This document shows positions 26,492 to 35,419 of a DNA stretch of 64,000 bases, piece by piece. A program made the translations under genes and the position numbers. The notes beneath the pieces are model-generated. The model was not told the origin of the DNA. It worked only from the letters and a program-made list of their open reading frames with translations, and made no database searches. How positions within the stretch are numbered: position 1 is the first letter of the stretch; each line of letters begins with the position of its first letter. The stretch is from an uncultured Granulosicoccaceae bacterium (GTDB lineage: Bacteria > Pseudomonadota > Gammaproteobacteria > Granulosicoccales > Granulosicoccaceae). The stretch lies in the NCBI GenBank assembly GCA_937923745.1, contig CALDUO010000070.1, positions 113,958 to 177,957 of the forward strand. Direction: 5' to 3'.

Positions 26492-27196
26492 TTACTGACT
26501 GAGTAATGCGTACAGCCCTTTGTAGGTGCTGTTCAGCGTGATTTCGTTCACGACAGATTCCGTGGACACTAACGCTGCACTGGGATCAATCATAGGCTTG
26601 GTCAAGTCAATTGATGCATGGGTTGCCATCACACAAAATGCCAAACCAAACACTGACATCATAATGGCCGGAATCATTTTCACAGGCTTTCTCAAAAAAT
26701 GCCGTGTATTAAGCCGACCCCAAAATGCGATAAGAATCAGCACCACCAGGACCGTGCCGATGATGGCGGGAATCATAAACCGTGACCACACGTCTGCCAG
26801 CATATCGACAACGCCACCGGCAGATGCAAACTCAGATGCATCCGGACGGACCGCTGAAGACTCCAGAAAATACGGGGTGACAAGCTCGAGTGTGACGAGC
26901 AGCACAAACGCCAGTGCGACCCACAATAATGAAAACCAACGGGCCAGAGGCACCGTCGCCCGGAACATTGCCAGCAGAGGCACGACAAAGACCGGCACCG
27001 CCAACAGCACACCCACCGACGCAAGATCAAACTTAAAACCCTGCCAGAAGGACTGGACCAGCGTTGGCACATCGGAGACCTGCGTGAAGTGCCACAGGTT
27101 GTACCCTGCACGCGCCAGTGTGAGCAGAAATAATACGGTTAACGTGAACAGCAAATATTGCCTGATCAGTGTGTATACAGATTGATGAGTTTTCAT
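26492..27196 (-). CDS. LtaS-like membrane module lacking the sulfatase domain
   Basis: The 234-residue product has five membrane helices and the features of the N-terminal membrane part of LTA synthase / phosphoglycerol transferase family proteins: FWQGFKFDLASVGVLL, then LELVTPYFLESSAVRP, and finally VVNEITLNSTYKGLYALLSQ. That last segment normally leads straight into the extracytoplasmic sulfatase-like domain. Here TAA follows immediately and no catalytic domain is found downstream. ATG 27196 fits better than an upstream frame start at 27244. It may be a decayed gene or a free-standing membrane subunit, and I cannot distinguish the two. Confidence 0.6.
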   Translation of the reverse strand: MKTHQSVYTLIRQYLLFTLTVLFLLTLARAGYNLWHFTQVSDVPTLVQSFWQGFKFDLASVGVLLAVPVFVVPLLAMFRATVPLARWFSLLWVALAFVLLVTLELVTPYFLESSAVRPDASEFASAGGVVDMLADVWSRFMIPAIIGTVLVVLILIAFWGRLNTRHFLRKPVKMIPAIMMSVFGLAFCVMATHASIDLTKPMIDPSAALVSTESVVNEITLNSTYKGLYALLSQ

Positions 27197-27299
27197 GGCC
27201 AGTTTTCCGTCATTGACCTGATCAGGATGCCAGAAACACCCCACCCGCTCAAGGCCGAACCGGTCACTGCGACGTTGTTTTACAGACTTTTCACCAAAG

Positions 27300-29414
27300 T
27301 CACCCCTGACAGGTCAACAACTGGATTGATCGGGGATGACAAAGCGAGACCTGCATCACGTTCTCGTCGCTCTGCTCAACCTGACACGTATCGAGACGCC
27401 GGACCCACGATGTCGGAACCTCCGGCAACGGGAAATGCACGACAGCACTGTCATGATTGATCACTATTAAAATATGTTCACAGGACTGCGTGTGCACCCC
27501 GGCGGCTCTGGCCATATCGCATCCCGAATCACCCGGAATTAACATCCCCAAAAAGCCTGCTTGCTGGCGATGCCACTCGTTGTGCTCCATGGGCGATCCG
27601 TCAGCGCCAAGCCACACGATGTCTGGCACGCCAAGGCTCGGTGACTGTTGCGTTCCATGCAGATACCGGGAACGCCGTAAACCCCGCAGCTGACGTCGGA
27701 GTGAAATCAGTCGTTGCGTAAAGGCCAGAAACGCATGATCTGTCGTAGCCTGTGACCAGTCAATCCAACCCAATGGGTTATTTTGGCAATACGCGTTGTT
27801 ATTGCCGTGCTGCGTGCGGCCGAATTCATCACCGGCCACCAGCATCGGCACACCTTGTGACAGTAGTAACGTGGCCATGAGATTACGTCGATGCAGATCG
27901 CGCTCGGCATTGATAGCAGCATCATCCGTGGGTCCCTCGACACCATGGTTGTACGAAATGTTGTGACTATGACCATCACGGTTGTACTCGCCATTGGCCT
28001 CGTTATGCCGCTCGTTATAACTGACCAAATCCCGGAGCGTAAAGCCATCGTGTGACGTAATAAAATTAATGGAGGCGACTGGCCCGCGCTGTTGCCACTC
28101 AAATTTGTCACTGGAGCCGTGTAAGGCACGCGCCAACGCCTGTAGCTGGTGGGCATCGCCTCGCCAAAACGAACGAACCGAGTCACGGTACTCGTCGTTC
28201 CACTCCGACCAACCTTGCGGAAACTGTCCCAACTGATAACCCCCTGGCCCGGTGTCCCAGGGTTCGGCAATCATCTTGGTACCGGCAAGCACCGGATCTT
28301 GCCGAACAGAATCAAAAAAACCGGCTCCCCGATCAAACCCCCAACTCTCTCGCCCAAGCACCGGTGCAAGATCGAAACGAAACCCATCGACCTGCATCTG
28401 CGATACCCAATAACGCAAACTGTCCATGATCAGCTGGTTCACACGCGGATGACGGCTGTTAATAGTATTGCCACAACCTGTGTCGTTGATATAGTAGCGC
28501 CGGTAATCCTGCAGCCGGTAATACGAGGCGTTATCAATACCGCGATAACACAGCGTGGGTCCGTGTTCATTACCTTCAGCGGTATGGTTGTACACCACGT
28601 CCAGCACAACCTCGAAACCCTCAACATGTAACGCACGCACCATACGCCGAAATTCGCGCCGCGCATCGGTATGCGCGTAACGGGTTGCAGGTGCAAAGAA
28701 CAGCAGTGAGTTATAACCCCAGTAATTGACGAGCCCTTTTTGCAGCAGATGTTCCTCATCGCAGAATGCATGGACCGGCAGTAGTTCGATGGTGGTCACA
28801 CCAAGCTCACGCAAGTGCGCTATGACCTTCTTGCTCGCCAGCGCACCATAGGTGCCCCGACGCCGCTTGGACAGCCCAGGTAACCGTTGGGTTAATCCAG
28901 CGGGGTGCGCTTCATAGATGACGGAATCGAGCAGATCGACTTTTGGGCCAGTCGAGCGGGGACGTTTGGATTGTTCATCGACAACCACACATTTGGGTAT
29001 GTTGTGCGCGTTGTCACGTGTATCAAACGAGAGATCACCCTCCGGTGACCCTTTGATGTAGCCGTAGTTTTCATCGCTCTCGCGATAGGTGCCTACGGTC
29101 GAGCGGGCATACGGATCGAGCAGTAATTTGTGATGATTAAAACGATGCCCATTGACCGGATCGTAGGGACCATACACACGGTAGCCATACAATAACCCGG
29201 GACCTGCATCGTGCAGACGAACATGCCACACGTCATCGGTTTTGGCCGGCAAGACCACACGTTGTATTTCGTTATCACCCGATTCATCAAACAGGCACAG
29301 TTCAACCTGCTCGGCATTGGCGGAGAACAGCGCAAAGTTAACGCCGTCACCATCCCACTGTGCACCCAGTGGCCACGCGCGTCCGCTGCTGATTTGATCG
29401 CCGGTGAGTTTCAC
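27300..29414 (-). CDS. glgX: glycogen debranching enzyme
   Basis: A GH13 isoamylase-type enzyme that removes the short limit branches left by phosphorylase. The 704-residue frame carries a CBM48-like start (PLGAQWDGDGVNFALFSANA), VVYNHTAEG, the nucleophile in DGFRFDLAPVLGR, the general acid in MIAEPWD, and NFITSHDGFTLRDLVSYN. GTG 29414 is chosen because the family starts near this point; the frame is open to a TTG at 29486 inside glgP. It follows glgP by 43 bases and is probably co-transcribed. Confidence 0.94.
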   Translation of the reverse strand: MKLTGDQISSGRAWPLGAQWDGDGVNFALFSANAEQVELCLFDESGDNEIQRVVLPAKTDDVWHVRLHDAGPGLLYGYRVYGPYDPVNGHRFNHHKLLLDPYARSTVGTYRESDENYGYIKGSPEGDLSFDTRDNAHNIPKCVVVDEQSKRPRSTGPKVDLLDSVIYEAHPAGLTQRLPGLSKRRRGTYGALASKKVIAHLRELGVTTIELLPVHAFCDEEHLLQKGLVNYWGYNSLLFFAPATRYAHTDARREFRRMVRALHVEGFEVVLDVVYNHTAEGNEHGPTLCYRGIDNASYYRLQDYRRYYINDTGCGNTINSRHPRVNQLIMDSLRYWVSQMQVDGFRFDLAPVLGRESWGFDRGAGFFDSVRQDPVLAGTKMIAEPWDTGPGGYQLGQFPQGWSEWNDEYRDSVRSFWRGDAHQLQALARALHGSSDKFEWQQRGPVASINFITSHDGFTLRDLVSYNERHNEANGEYNRDGHSHNISYNHGVEGPTDDAAINAERDLHRRNLMATLLLSQGVPMLVAGDEFGRTQHGNNNAYCQNNPLGWIDWSQATTDHAFLAFTQRLISLRRQLRGLRRSRYLHGTQQSPSLGVPDIVWLGADGSPMEHNEWHRQQAGFLGMLIPGDSGCDMARAAGVHTQSCEHILIVINHDSAVVHFPLPEVPTSWVRRLDTCQVEQSDENVMQVSLCHPRSIQLLTCQG

Positions 29415-29457
29415 AACGCACCTGTGTGATGATGGCGGATCACGTGCACGTCGATGA

Positions 29458-32040
29458 TCAGGATGCAGCCTTTTGAGACGGTGCAACCGGATTGTCGGTC
29501 AGCGGTGTTAACGACCAGATGTCTTCGTTATAGTCAGCCATGGTGCGATCGGTTGAAAAACGCCCTGACATCGCGCTATTGATAATACTCATGGCCTGCC
29601 AGTTATCCTGGTCACGATACGCATCAGCCACAGCCTGTTGTGCCGCGATAAACGCCGGCAAGTCGGCAATAGTCATCCACGGGTCATGCGGACTCAACGC
29701 GCCATCGAGCAGTGACTGAAACAGTCCGGGTTCGTTTGCGCTGAATTCGTTATCGCGAATAGCATCAATGATCTTTCTGACAGCGTCATGTTGATCAAGC
29801 ACTGACTGCGGATCGTAATGATTGCGCAACTCGGTCACTTCACTTTCATTGAGTCCGAACAAAAAGAAATTATCAGCACCCACCGCTTCACGAATTTCGA
29901 CATTAGCGCCGTCGAGTGTGCCGATGGTCAGAGCACCGTTCATCATAAATTTCATATTGCCGGTACCGGATGCCTCCTTGCCGGCTGTTGATATCTGCTC
30001 GGAAAGATCGGCACCAGGGCAGATAATTTCCATCGCTGACACATTGTAGTCAGGCAGAAAACACAACCGCAGCAGGCCTTTGGTATCCGGGTCATTGTTG
30101 ATAACGTTGGCAACGTTATTAATGAACTTGATGACAAGCTTGGCAACCTCGTAACCCGGAGCCGCCTTACCTGCTATCAGTATGCACCGCGGTGTCCAGT
30201 TGTTGGTGTCGGAGGCCTTAATACGCTGATACAAATGAATAGCATGAAACGCGTTCAGCAGCTGGCGCTTGTATTCATGCATGCGTTTGACCTGAATATC
30301 AAAAATAGCATCCGGCATAAAATCGATGCCACACTGCTCACTGACCAACTGTGCCAAACGTTGTTTGTTCGCTGTTTTGACAGCAGCCCACTTTGACCGA
30401 AACGCAGTGTTGGTGGCCAACGGTGCCAACGCTTCGAGTTCAGAGAGATCGGTAATCCAGCGATCACCGATGGTGTCAGTGATCAGCTGGCGTAGCGCAG
30501 GGTTACATTGGGCAAGCCAACGGCGCTGGGTGACACCGTTGGTTTTGTTGTTAAATTTCTCGGGCCAAAGCTGACTGAAACGATGGAACAACCCGGACAC
30601 CAATAACTCAGAATGCAGTGCCGCAACACCATTGACCGAGAAACTACCCACAATTGCCAGATGCGCCATACGCACCATCGGATAATCGGTGCGCTCTACG
30701 ATAGCCATATGGGGCCACTGTGAACTGTCATCGGGCCAGTGTGCTCTGACCACCTGATGGAACCGCTGATCTATCTGATCAATAATCTCCCACAGACGCG
30801 GTAACAGACGACTCATCATGTCAACCGACCAACGCTCCAGTGCTTCCGGGAGCAGCGTGTGGTTGGTGTAGGCCATGGTTTCGGTGGTTATTGACCATGC
30901 CGCCGACCAATCAAGATCATGCTCGTCGATTAACAGACGCATTAATTCAGGGACTGCGAGGCTTGGGTGGGTATCGTTTAACTGAAAGCAGTGTTTTTCG
31001 GCAAACCCGTCAAACGAGTCATTCTGCGCACACCAGACACGCAACACATCCTGCAAACTGGATGACACGAGGAAGTATTGCTGCTGCAACCGAAGTTGTT
31101 TGCCGTTTTCACTGGCATCATTTGGATACAGCACCATCGTGATGTTTTCAGCAGCATTTTTGGCAGCAACTGCTGCGGTGTAACTGCCTTGGTTAAATTC
31201 GGTCAGGTTAAATTCGTTGGTCGCGGCAGCGGACCAGAGCCGTAAGGTATTGACGACTTCGTTTCTGAAACCCGGCACGGGCACATCATAGGGAATGGCC
31301 AGCACATCATTGGTATCGACCCAGTCACGAGCCTGATCGGCCGCCGTGTTGTTGCCCCGAGCAACGATGCGGCCGCCAAAACGAATGGTTTGCGCCAGTT
31401 CCGGGCGTTCAATCTCCCACACATGTGTGTGTCGAAGCCAATTGTCAGGCTCCTCTATCTGAAAACCATTGTTGATCTGCTGGCGAAACATACCGTAGTG
31501 ATATCGTATGCCATACCCGGTCACCGGCAATCCAAGTGTTGCACAGCTGTCCAGAAAGCACGCCGCCAAACGACCCAAACCACCGTTACCCAACCCGGCG
31601 TCCGGCTCGAGCTCTTCGATTGTGTTGAGGTCAAGTCCTAAAGATTGCAGCGCTTCATTCACAGTGTCAGTGAGTTCAAGATTCAGTAACGCATTCCCGA
31701 ACGCACGACCCATTAAAAATTCCATCGACAGGTAACAGGTTTGACGGGGTGCCTCTTTGAGCACACGCGCACGAGTCAGACGCCAACGGTCCATGACCCG
31801 ATCACGCACCGTCATCGCCACTGCCTGATAAATGTGATACGCCGAAGCATCACCTAACTCACGTCCCAGCGTATGACTGAAATGACGCAAAATAGACGCC
31901 TCAATTGCCTTTTGATCAAAGGGTAATAACGCGGTCTCCGCAGACCAACCAGACAGGTCAGTCTGGGCGCCGTGCTGGGATGCAGCAGCAGCCTTGAGCA
32001 ATTCCTTTGCATTTAAAATCCGAGTATTCGAAGAAGTCAT
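29458..32040 (-). CDS. glgP: glycogen phosphorylase
   Basis: A PLP-dependent GT35 enzyme that releases glucose-1-phosphate from glycogen ends. It has 860 residues, slightly over the bacterial norm of about 815, with the excess at the N terminus (Ala-rich, residues 1-45). Family blocks are LGNGGLGRLAACFLDS, NDTHPSLAVPELMR, VKRMHEYKRQLLN and the PLP site EASGTGNMKFMMNGALTIG, with its lysine near residue 696. It is the first gene of the degradative pair glgP-glgX, transcribed away from the synthetic genes. Confidence 0.96.
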   Translation of the reverse strand: MTSSNTRILNAKELLKAAAASQHGAQTDLSGWSAETALLPFDQKAIEASILRHFSHTLGRELGDASAYHIYQAVAMTVRDRVMDRWRLTRARVLKEAPRQTCYLSMEFLMGRAFGNALLNLELTDTVNEALQSLGLDLNTIEELEPDAGLGNGGLGRLAACFLDSCATLGLPVTGYGIRYHYGMFRQQINNGFQIEEPDNWLRHTHVWEIERPELAQTIRFGGRIVARGNNTAADQARDWVDTNDVLAIPYDVPVPGFRNEVVNTLRLWSAAATNEFNLTEFNQGSYTAAVAAKNAAENITMVLYPNDASENGKQLRLQQQYFLVSSSLQDVLRVWCAQNDSFDGFAEKHCFQLNDTHPSLAVPELMRLLIDEHDLDWSAAWSITTETMAYTNHTLLPEALERWSVDMMSRLLPRLWEIIDQIDQRFHQVVRAHWPDDSSQWPHMAIVERTDYPMVRMAHLAIVGSFSVNGVAALHSELLVSGLFHRFSQLWPEKFNNKTNGVTQRRWLAQCNPALRQLITDTIGDRWITDLSELEALAPLATNTAFRSKWAAVKTANKQRLAQLVSEQCGIDFMPDAIFDIQVKRMHEYKRQLLNAFHAIHLYQRIKASDTNNWTPRCILIAGKAAPGYEVAKLVIKFINNVANVINNDPDTKGLLRLCFLPDYNVSAMEIICPGADLSEQISTAGKEASGTGNMKFMMNGALTIGTLDGANVEIREAVGADNFFLFGLNESEVTELRNHYDPQSVLDQHDAVRKIIDAIRDNEFSANEPGLFQSLLDGALSPHDPWMTIADLPAFIAAQQAVADAYRDQDNWQAMSIINSAMSGRFSTDRTMADYNEDIWSLTPLTDNPVAPSQKAAS

Positions 32041-32094
32041 AGTGCTCTAGCTTGTTTTTAATTCGTTAATGTTAGCAGTCCAGCCGCGCGTTTT

Positions 32095-32123
32095 TTAACT
32101 GGCGCGCCGGCGCTGGCTATATC
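32095..32123 (+). promoter_or_regulatory. candidate glgC promoter
   Basis: TTAACT (32095-32100) and TATATC (32118-32123) are separated by 17 bases, each matching four of six consensus positions. They lie in the 246-bp divergent region between glgP and glgC. The spacer contains overlapping GC palindromes (ggcgcgcc, gcgccggcgc) that could bind a regulator. The match is weak and the call is only a suggestion. Confidence 0.25.
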
Positions 32124-32286
32124 AGTATCCCTACCTTATAGTGTGTTCAGAGGCGGTGCATTAGACGCCTGATACGCACCGGCATGGGGCTTTTCCGAAC
32201 CAACTCAGGACGCCACTCCGGTTCGCCTGCGATGACTTATCGCGGGTTCAGCTCGCTGGTATTCGATTTTTGGAGAATGTGTAAAA

Positions 32287-33564
32287 ATGACAAAAAATAC
32301 CGATCCAAACACGGCCTATCGCACCACACAACAAACGCTCGCATTGATTTTGGCGGGCGGACAGGGAAGCAGACTCTTCGAACTCACCAAATGGCGTGCC
32401 AAACCGGCCGTACCTTTTGGGGGCAAGTTCAGGATTATCGACTTTGCCCTGTCTAATTGTATTAATTCGGGCATCAAGCGTGTTGGGGTAATTACCCAGT
32501 ATAAATCACATTCCCTCGTACGTCATATTACTCGTGGCTGGTCAGGCAATCGCGAGTTTGGAGAATCCGTCGAAATCCTGCCAGCGTCCAAACGCACTGG
32601 CGATGGTTGGTACGAAGGCACCGCCGATGCGGTCTACCAGAATCTCGACATCATCCGAACCCACCGGGCAGAGCAAGTTTTGATCCTGGGCGGCGACCAT
32701 ATCTATAAAATGGACTACGGCACAATGCTGTCGTGGCATCGGGAAGTGAACGCCGACATCACCGTCTCGTGTATCGAGGTCTCAACCGACGAGGCACGCG
32801 GTTCCTTTGGCGTCGTGCAGGTCGACGATAAGGGTCGCGTCATCGGCTTTGCCGAGAAACCCCAAGAGCCCGCTGAAATTCCGGGTAAACCCGGGCGGGT
32901 GCTTGCCTCCATGGGCAACTACGTCTTCACAACCCGCTTTCTCTACGACCGCCTCATCGAAGACACCGACAACCCGGACAGCTCTCACGATTTTGGTAAG
33001 GACATCATCCCGAAAGCTGTGGGCAATTGTGAAATCTTTGCGCACACACTCGGCGGCACCGACACCAATGACGACTCCTACACCTACTGGCGGGACGTCG
33101 GTACGCTCGACGCTTTCTGGGATGCCAACATTGAGTTGGTCGACTTCGCGCCCGAACTCGATCTCTACGATAAAGTATGGCCCATTTACACGTACCAGGC
33201 GCAGCTCCCGGCAGCCAAGTTTGTGCACGACACCGATACCCGTCGTGGTATGGCGGTCAATTGTATCGTCTCAGGTGGTTGCCTGATTTCGGGCGCGTCT
33301 TTGCGCCGCTCTATTCTGTTTTCAAACGTACATGCCCGATCCTATAGCCATATAGAAGAGTCGGTGGTTTTGCCTGACGTCACCATAGAACGCAATTGCA
33401 CCATTCGAAATGCGATTATCGACACCGGTTGTAAAATCCCGGCCAACACCTCAATTGGTGTGGATGCCGACGAAGATCGTGCAAACGGCTTCCGTGTCAC
33501 CGACAGAGGAATTACACTGGTCACCCCGGATCAGCTGGGTCAAAACCTGCATCTGTTGAGGTAA
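32287..33564 (+). CDS. glgC: glucose-1-phosphate adenylyltransferase
   Basis: Makes ADP-glucose, the committed and allosterically controlled step of glycogen synthesis. It has 425 residues, the usual length. [20 protein letters not shown] (pyrophosphorylase loop) is at about 20-39, [11 protein letters not shown] and the [10 protein letters not shown] metal/sugar site follow, and the left-handed beta-helix allosteric domain occupies the last third ([30 protein letters not shown]). GGAG lies about 10 bases before the ATG. It leads the glgC-glgA-glgB operon. Confidence 0.97.
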   Translation: MTKNTDPNTAYRTTQQTLALILAGGQGSRLFELTKWRAKPAVPFGGKFRIIDFALSNCINSGIKRVGVITQYKSHSLVRHITRGWSGNREFGESVEILPASKRTGDGWYEGTADAVYQNLDIIRTHRAEQVLILGGDHIYKMDYGTMLSWHREVNADITVSCIEVSTDEARGSFGVVQVDDKGRVIGFAEKPQEPAEIPGKPGRVLASMGNYVFTTRFLYDRLIEDTDNPDSSHDFGKDIIPKAVGNCEIFAHTLGGTDTNDDSYTYWRDVGTLDAFWDANIELVDFAPELDLYDKVWPIYTYQAQLPAAKFVHDTDTRRGMAVNCIVSGGCLISGASLRRSILFSNVHARSYSHIEESVVLPDVTIERNCTIRNAIIDTGCKIPANTSIGVDADEDRANGFRVTDRGITLVTPDQLGQNLHLLR

Positions 33565-33622
33565 GTCTTCAACACTCGACGGGCGTGCCCAATCAGCGCG
33601 ACTCACAAACCACAGGATCACC

Positions 33623-35281
33623 GTGAGCGATAAACTCAGAATAATGATGGTCGCGTCAGAGAACGACGCAATCAATGGCGGGAAAGTCGGCGGCATTGGT
33701 GATGTGCTTCGAGACGTTCCGCGTGCGCTCGCGGGTCTGGGTCACGAGCTGATGGTCGTCACACCATCCTATGGCCTCTTCCACCAACGCACCGGTGCCC
33801 GGAAAATTGCATCGGTCAGAGTGCGCTTTGGTCAGAGTATAGAGACCATTGACGTCTATACACTCGAAGGCAATGCGGTAAAACCAACACCGCCTCTAAC
33901 CGATGAGGCAACGGCACAGGTAACTGAGCAGGCGATCGAGCAGGCGGCCAAGCAGGTGGCCCGTGGTCACGTCACGACCATTGTGCTTGATCACCCGTTA
34001 TTTGCACTGGGCGGGGTCGGCAACATATATTGCAGTGACCCGCCCGAATCACCATTTGCATCAGACGCCAATAAGTTTGCACTGTTTTGTGCCGGTGTTT
34101 GTGAGGCTATTCGTACCGAGTCCCTGCCACGGCCCGACGTGTTACACCTGCACGATTGGCACAGCGCATTTATCGCTATTTTGCGTTCATTCGACCCACT
34201 TTACGCCGAGCTGCAGGCCATACGCTGCGTCTTTAGTATCCACAACCTCGCACTCCAGGGCATTCGGCCGTTTCAGCATCATGCCTCGTCATTAGAAAAC
34301 TGGTATCCAACGGTCGGCATCGACCATCCACAGCTGGCTGACCCGCGATGGCCAGACTGCGTGAATCCGATGGCAGCAGCCATTCGTCTGGCCGATGCAG
34401 TCCACACCGTCTCCCCTAACTACGCCAACGAAATTCAACGCCCCAATGACACACAAGCCGGGTTCCACGGTGGCGAGGGCCTCGAAGATGACCTGACCCA
34501 ATGCGCCACACAACAGCGGTTGTTTGGCATACTGAACGGGTGCGACTACACCGAATCACCGCTGCCGCCTCAACCCTGGACTGAGCTGCTGTCTTTAATG
34601 GACCAGTCGCTGACGTCTGCCATTGCGTCAGCAGGTACGCTGAGCGCGAATGACTATCTCGCCCATCAGGGCATGCAGCCTTGGCACGCTCAGGCGGCAC
34701 CGCAACATATCGTCACCAGTGTCGGACGATTAACCGCGCAAAAAGTCAATCTTTTGACCCACACCAATGAAGACGGTGTGACGGTCCTTGAGCAGCTGTT
34801 ACAGTCACTGCAGGGTCGAGGCGTTATGATTATTCTCGGATCCGGCGAACCCGCACTTGAGCGACACATTGCAATGACAACAGCACGACACCGGCATTGT
34901 CTGTTCCTGAACCGTTACGCCCAAGATATCGCCGATCACCTATACGCCAGTGGTACCCTCTTTCTGATGCCCAGTTCGTTTGAACCGTGCGGCATTTCGC
35001 AAATGATCGCGATGAAACAGGGTCAACCGTGTCTTGTGCATGCGGTGGGAGGGCTTGCCGATACCGTCAGCGACGAGGTCAACGGGTTTTCGTTTAGCGG
35101 TGATACAGTTTCGCGCCAGGCAGAACACCTGGTGACACGGTTTGAAGACGCATTGTCAGTACGCGAATCAAACCCCCGGCAATGGGCCGCCATCTGCAAA
35201 GCCGCATCGGCAGCACGTTTCCTGTGGCAGGATGCCGCACAACAATACGTAACACAACTCTACCGGCCCGCCCTTACCTGA
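33623..35281 (+). CDS. glgA: glycogen synthase (ADP-glucose)
   Basis: A GT5 transferase extending alpha-1,4-glucan. At 552 residues it is longer and more divergent than typical GlgA of about 480. KVGGIGDVLRDVPRAL near the N terminus is the ADP-glucose motif with Ile in place of the usual Leu. HLHDWHSA, SVGRLTAQKVNLL and SSFEPCGISQMIAMKQG (the E-x7-E motif) are present. An insertion near residues 85-112 includes TEQAIEQAAKQV, encoded by a 12-bp repeat. Start is GTG 33623. The next gene lies downstream in the same frame. Confidence 0.92.
   Translation: MSDKLRIMMVASENDAINGGKVGGIGDVLRDVPRALAGLGHELMVVTPSYGLFHQRTGARKIASVRVRFGQSIETIDVYTLEGNAVKPTPPLTDEATAQVTEQAIEQAAKQVARGHVTTIVLDHPLFALGGVGNIYCSDPPESPFASDANKFALFCAGVCEAIRTESLPRPDVLHLHDWHSAFIAILRSFDPLYAELQAIRCVFSIHNLALQGIRPFQHHASSLENWYPTVGIDHPQLADPRWPDCVNPMAAAIRLADAVHTVSPNYANEIQRPNDTQAGFHGGEGLEDDLTQCATQQRLFGILNGCDYTESPLPPQPWTELLSLMDQSLTSAIASAGTLSANDYLAHQGMQPWHAQAAPQHIVTSVGRLTAQKVNLLTHTNEDGVTVLEQLLQSLQGRGVMIILGSGEPALERHIAMTTARHRHCLFLNRYAQDIADHLYASGTLFLMPSSFEPCGISQMIAMKQGQPCLVHAVGGLADTVSDEVNGFSFSGDTVSRQAEHLVTRFEDALSVRESNPRQWAAICKAASAARFLWQDAAQQYVTQLYRPALT
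33923..33958 (+). repeat. 12-bp in-frame repeat in glgA, 3 copies
   Basis: actgagcaggcg, atcgagcaggcg and gccaagcaggtg encode TEQA-IEQA-AKQV, exactly in codon phase. It sits in an insertion relative to standard glycogen synthases and should lie on a surface loop. Confidence 0.75.
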
Positions 35282-35419
35282 CAGGCAGCGAACATTATTA
35301 ATACTCAAACGCCAGACACTGTCCGCACCGATACCGCATCGAGCGCTGCTGCGCCATCGGCACCTGCGCCGCTGGACGCTGCAGCGCTCGATGCAATCGC
35401 CAGAGGCGAATACACCGAT

